Positions 62,551-64,000 of a DNA stretch of 64,000 nucleotides are shown piece after piece. The stretch spans positions 35,909,553 through 35,973,552 of the forward strand of contig NC_063256.1 of the NCBI RefSeq assembly GCF_019578655.1, in the 5' to 3' direction. The DNA comes from Ricinus communis. Its lineage: Eukaryota; Streptophyta; Magnoliopsida; Malpighiales; Euphorbiaceae. The position numbers and the translations under genes were made by a program. The notes beneath the pieces were generated by a model. The model was not told the origin of the DNA, searched no databases, and was given only the letters and a program-made list of their open reading frames with translations. The first letter of the stretch is position 1. Every line of letters starts with the position of its first letter.

Positions 62551-64000
62551 CTGTGAGCCTGTAGCCCATACTGGGATACCAAATGCACCCAATGGTACAA
62601 TCTTTTGCATCATCATGGGCCTAGTTGTGGAAGAATCTCTCTGTGCAACGGAAAAATTCAACACTGTTACTCAAATGACAAATGTCTACTTTTTAACACA
62701 CAGAAGTAAAACGAGCAACAAAATGATGCAACTTCTCTTAGCACAATAAAAATGAAAGTTGCAAACCTCTCCTGATCTGAACCTGAATTCAGCTTCAATT
62801 TTTCTTGACAATTACATGTAAACAAGAAATAAAAACTCCATTTTTTTAAAAATGATCTTCAAGCTCTGATGAAAATAATTTCATGATCTGAATTTCTACC
62901 TCGTAACATCTGCAGCAAAAGCTATGATAAATCTATACAAAACTTCAACTCCTCAATATCTTCAGAAATGATTTCCGGCCCATATTTGTTAGTGGTATCT
63001 GGTAATGGGTCTTTGCTCTCTGAAAAAATGGCTTTGCCAGAAGGAGATGGTAGTGATGCTGCAAAAGCAAGATTTTGGTTCTTGGCACGAAAAATGACAG
63101 ACAATAGAAGTACTAAAGAAGCCATAAACATGAAATGAAATTGCAGAAAATATAGTCAACTGCTTCTGCAATTCGCAGGCTTACATAATTAACATATATA
63201 AAAAACCAGGGGCGGAAACTTAATACCAAGGCTGAAAGATGCATACAGCATTCTTGTATTTCACGTCTTGTAATGACAAAAACAAGATGAACAGAAACAG
63301 TTTTGGGTGTTTGTCGTCTTGGTCAAGTGTGGTATCTCAGTTAGATTTCCAGTCGTTTCTAAACTAAAATTCATCAGTTTAAGTTTTTAAATCGTACTTA
63401 TTACAAGGATTTTACGTATTATTTATAATGTCTCAATTTTAATAAAAGTTAGTTTCGTATTTAGTAAATAAAAATATTAATCAAATCACTATTAATTAAT
63501 TTTATACTCTTATTAATTAATTAATTGGCTAAATTTATCAATTAAATTCCATTATTTTCCAATAAGTTTAATTCTTGAAGTTAACAAATAATTATTACAT
63601 TTTTCCTATCAAATTCAATTTATTGGATCACCATTTCGTATCCAAAAAAATTAAAATAAAAAAATGACTCACCATTTTATGCCTAACCCAAGCATACAAT
63701 AATGATGTGAATAACTACTCCCGGCTGCTGGATTTTCTTACAAGAATGACATAGCAACTAACTACTCCATTATATATATATATTACAAATATATCGATGA
63801 TTGACAAAATCTCTTTCTGTGGTCGATTTTGTAATGATGCAGGAAAAATTCACTTGAGGTAGAGAATTATATGACAACTAGTGAGCATACGACAGCTTGA
63901 TCCAGAAAATGCTTTTGATAAAGGCGAAAAGTGAATGTCGATATAAGAATAATATGCCTGGACAAGAGCAGTTCCTAGCAAGTTTTTAGAATTGTAACTC
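62551..64000. other. Right-edge region without a supported gene
   Basis: Mixed non-coding DNA. 62922-63131 (minus) is an open frame of 69 codons starting MFMASLVLLLSVIF, with a hydrophobic start; I have no family match and do not call it. A (TA)n run lies near 63772-63783. Confidence 0.35.

Noticed and set aside
62922..63131. Minus-strand 69-codon frame with a hydrophobic start, like a secreted peptide
   Set aside because: No processed-peptide motif that I recognise and no promoter; a chance frame is as likely.

Overview
This window is nuclear DNA from a dicot plant. The evidence is spliced genes with GT-AG introns, long AT-rich intergenic DNA, LTR retrotransposons, SINE- and MITE-like repeats, a plastid-DNA insertion and an endogenous pararetrovirus remnant. 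The small heat-shock proteins and overall style look most like Euphorbiaceae (Ricinus, Jatropha or Manihot type); that assignment is a judgement from memory, not a search result.

Layout. Positions 1-3541 hold the 3' three quarters of an intact cucumisin-like subtilase (SBT), cut by the left window edge. 4138-8387 is a GNOM-family ARF-GEF, best matched to GNL2. 8388-14300 is intergenic, with subtilase relics, a SINE-like copy, MITE-like repeats, an LTR-like segment and a short minisatellite. 14329-16763 (minus) is a five-exon type I metacaspase. 17400-23730 is repeat-rich and holds a foldback MITE, two SINE-like copies, an AT-rich Helitron-like family, an orphan subtilase last exon and an F-box pseudogene. 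24290-27720 holds duplicated subtilase 5' flank, a hAT-like non-autonomous element, a plastid rpoC2 fragment and a worn subtilase 3' end. 27826-32960 (minus) is a structurally complete but coding-dead Ty1/copia element with a TAATC target duplication. 33871-39723 is a full-length but broken subtilase pseudogene with a second LTR element (TA...TA termini, TACCT duplication) in one intron.

40496-40577 is a tRNA-Ser(AGA) gene. 43383-44538 is a small serine-rich protein of the SIS (salt-induced serine-rich) type with two ABRE/G-box sites upstream. 46459-47910 (minus) is a membrane-anchored GT4 glycosyltransferase. 48672-49187 (minus) is a small multispanning membrane protein. From 50.7 kb to 61.8 kb runs an array of four class I sHSP genes: one inverted, two intact forward, and one pseudogene that has lost its reading frame and apparently its TATA box. 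A decayed Caulimoviridae fragment lies between the last two.

Two birth-and-death gene families dominate: the subtilases (one intact copy against at least four dead or fragmentary ones) and the sHSPs (three intact, one dead). The single-copy genes between them (ARF-GEF, metacaspase, SIS-like, GT4, membrane protein) look intact. I saw no CRISPR array, operon or bacterial system. The strongest unusual observations are the LTR element with non-canonical ends, the subtilase exon bracketed by inverted AT-rich repeats, the sHSP pseudogene with linked promoter and coding damage, and a duplicated minus-strand C-terminal exon of unknown identity downstream of sHSP copies.
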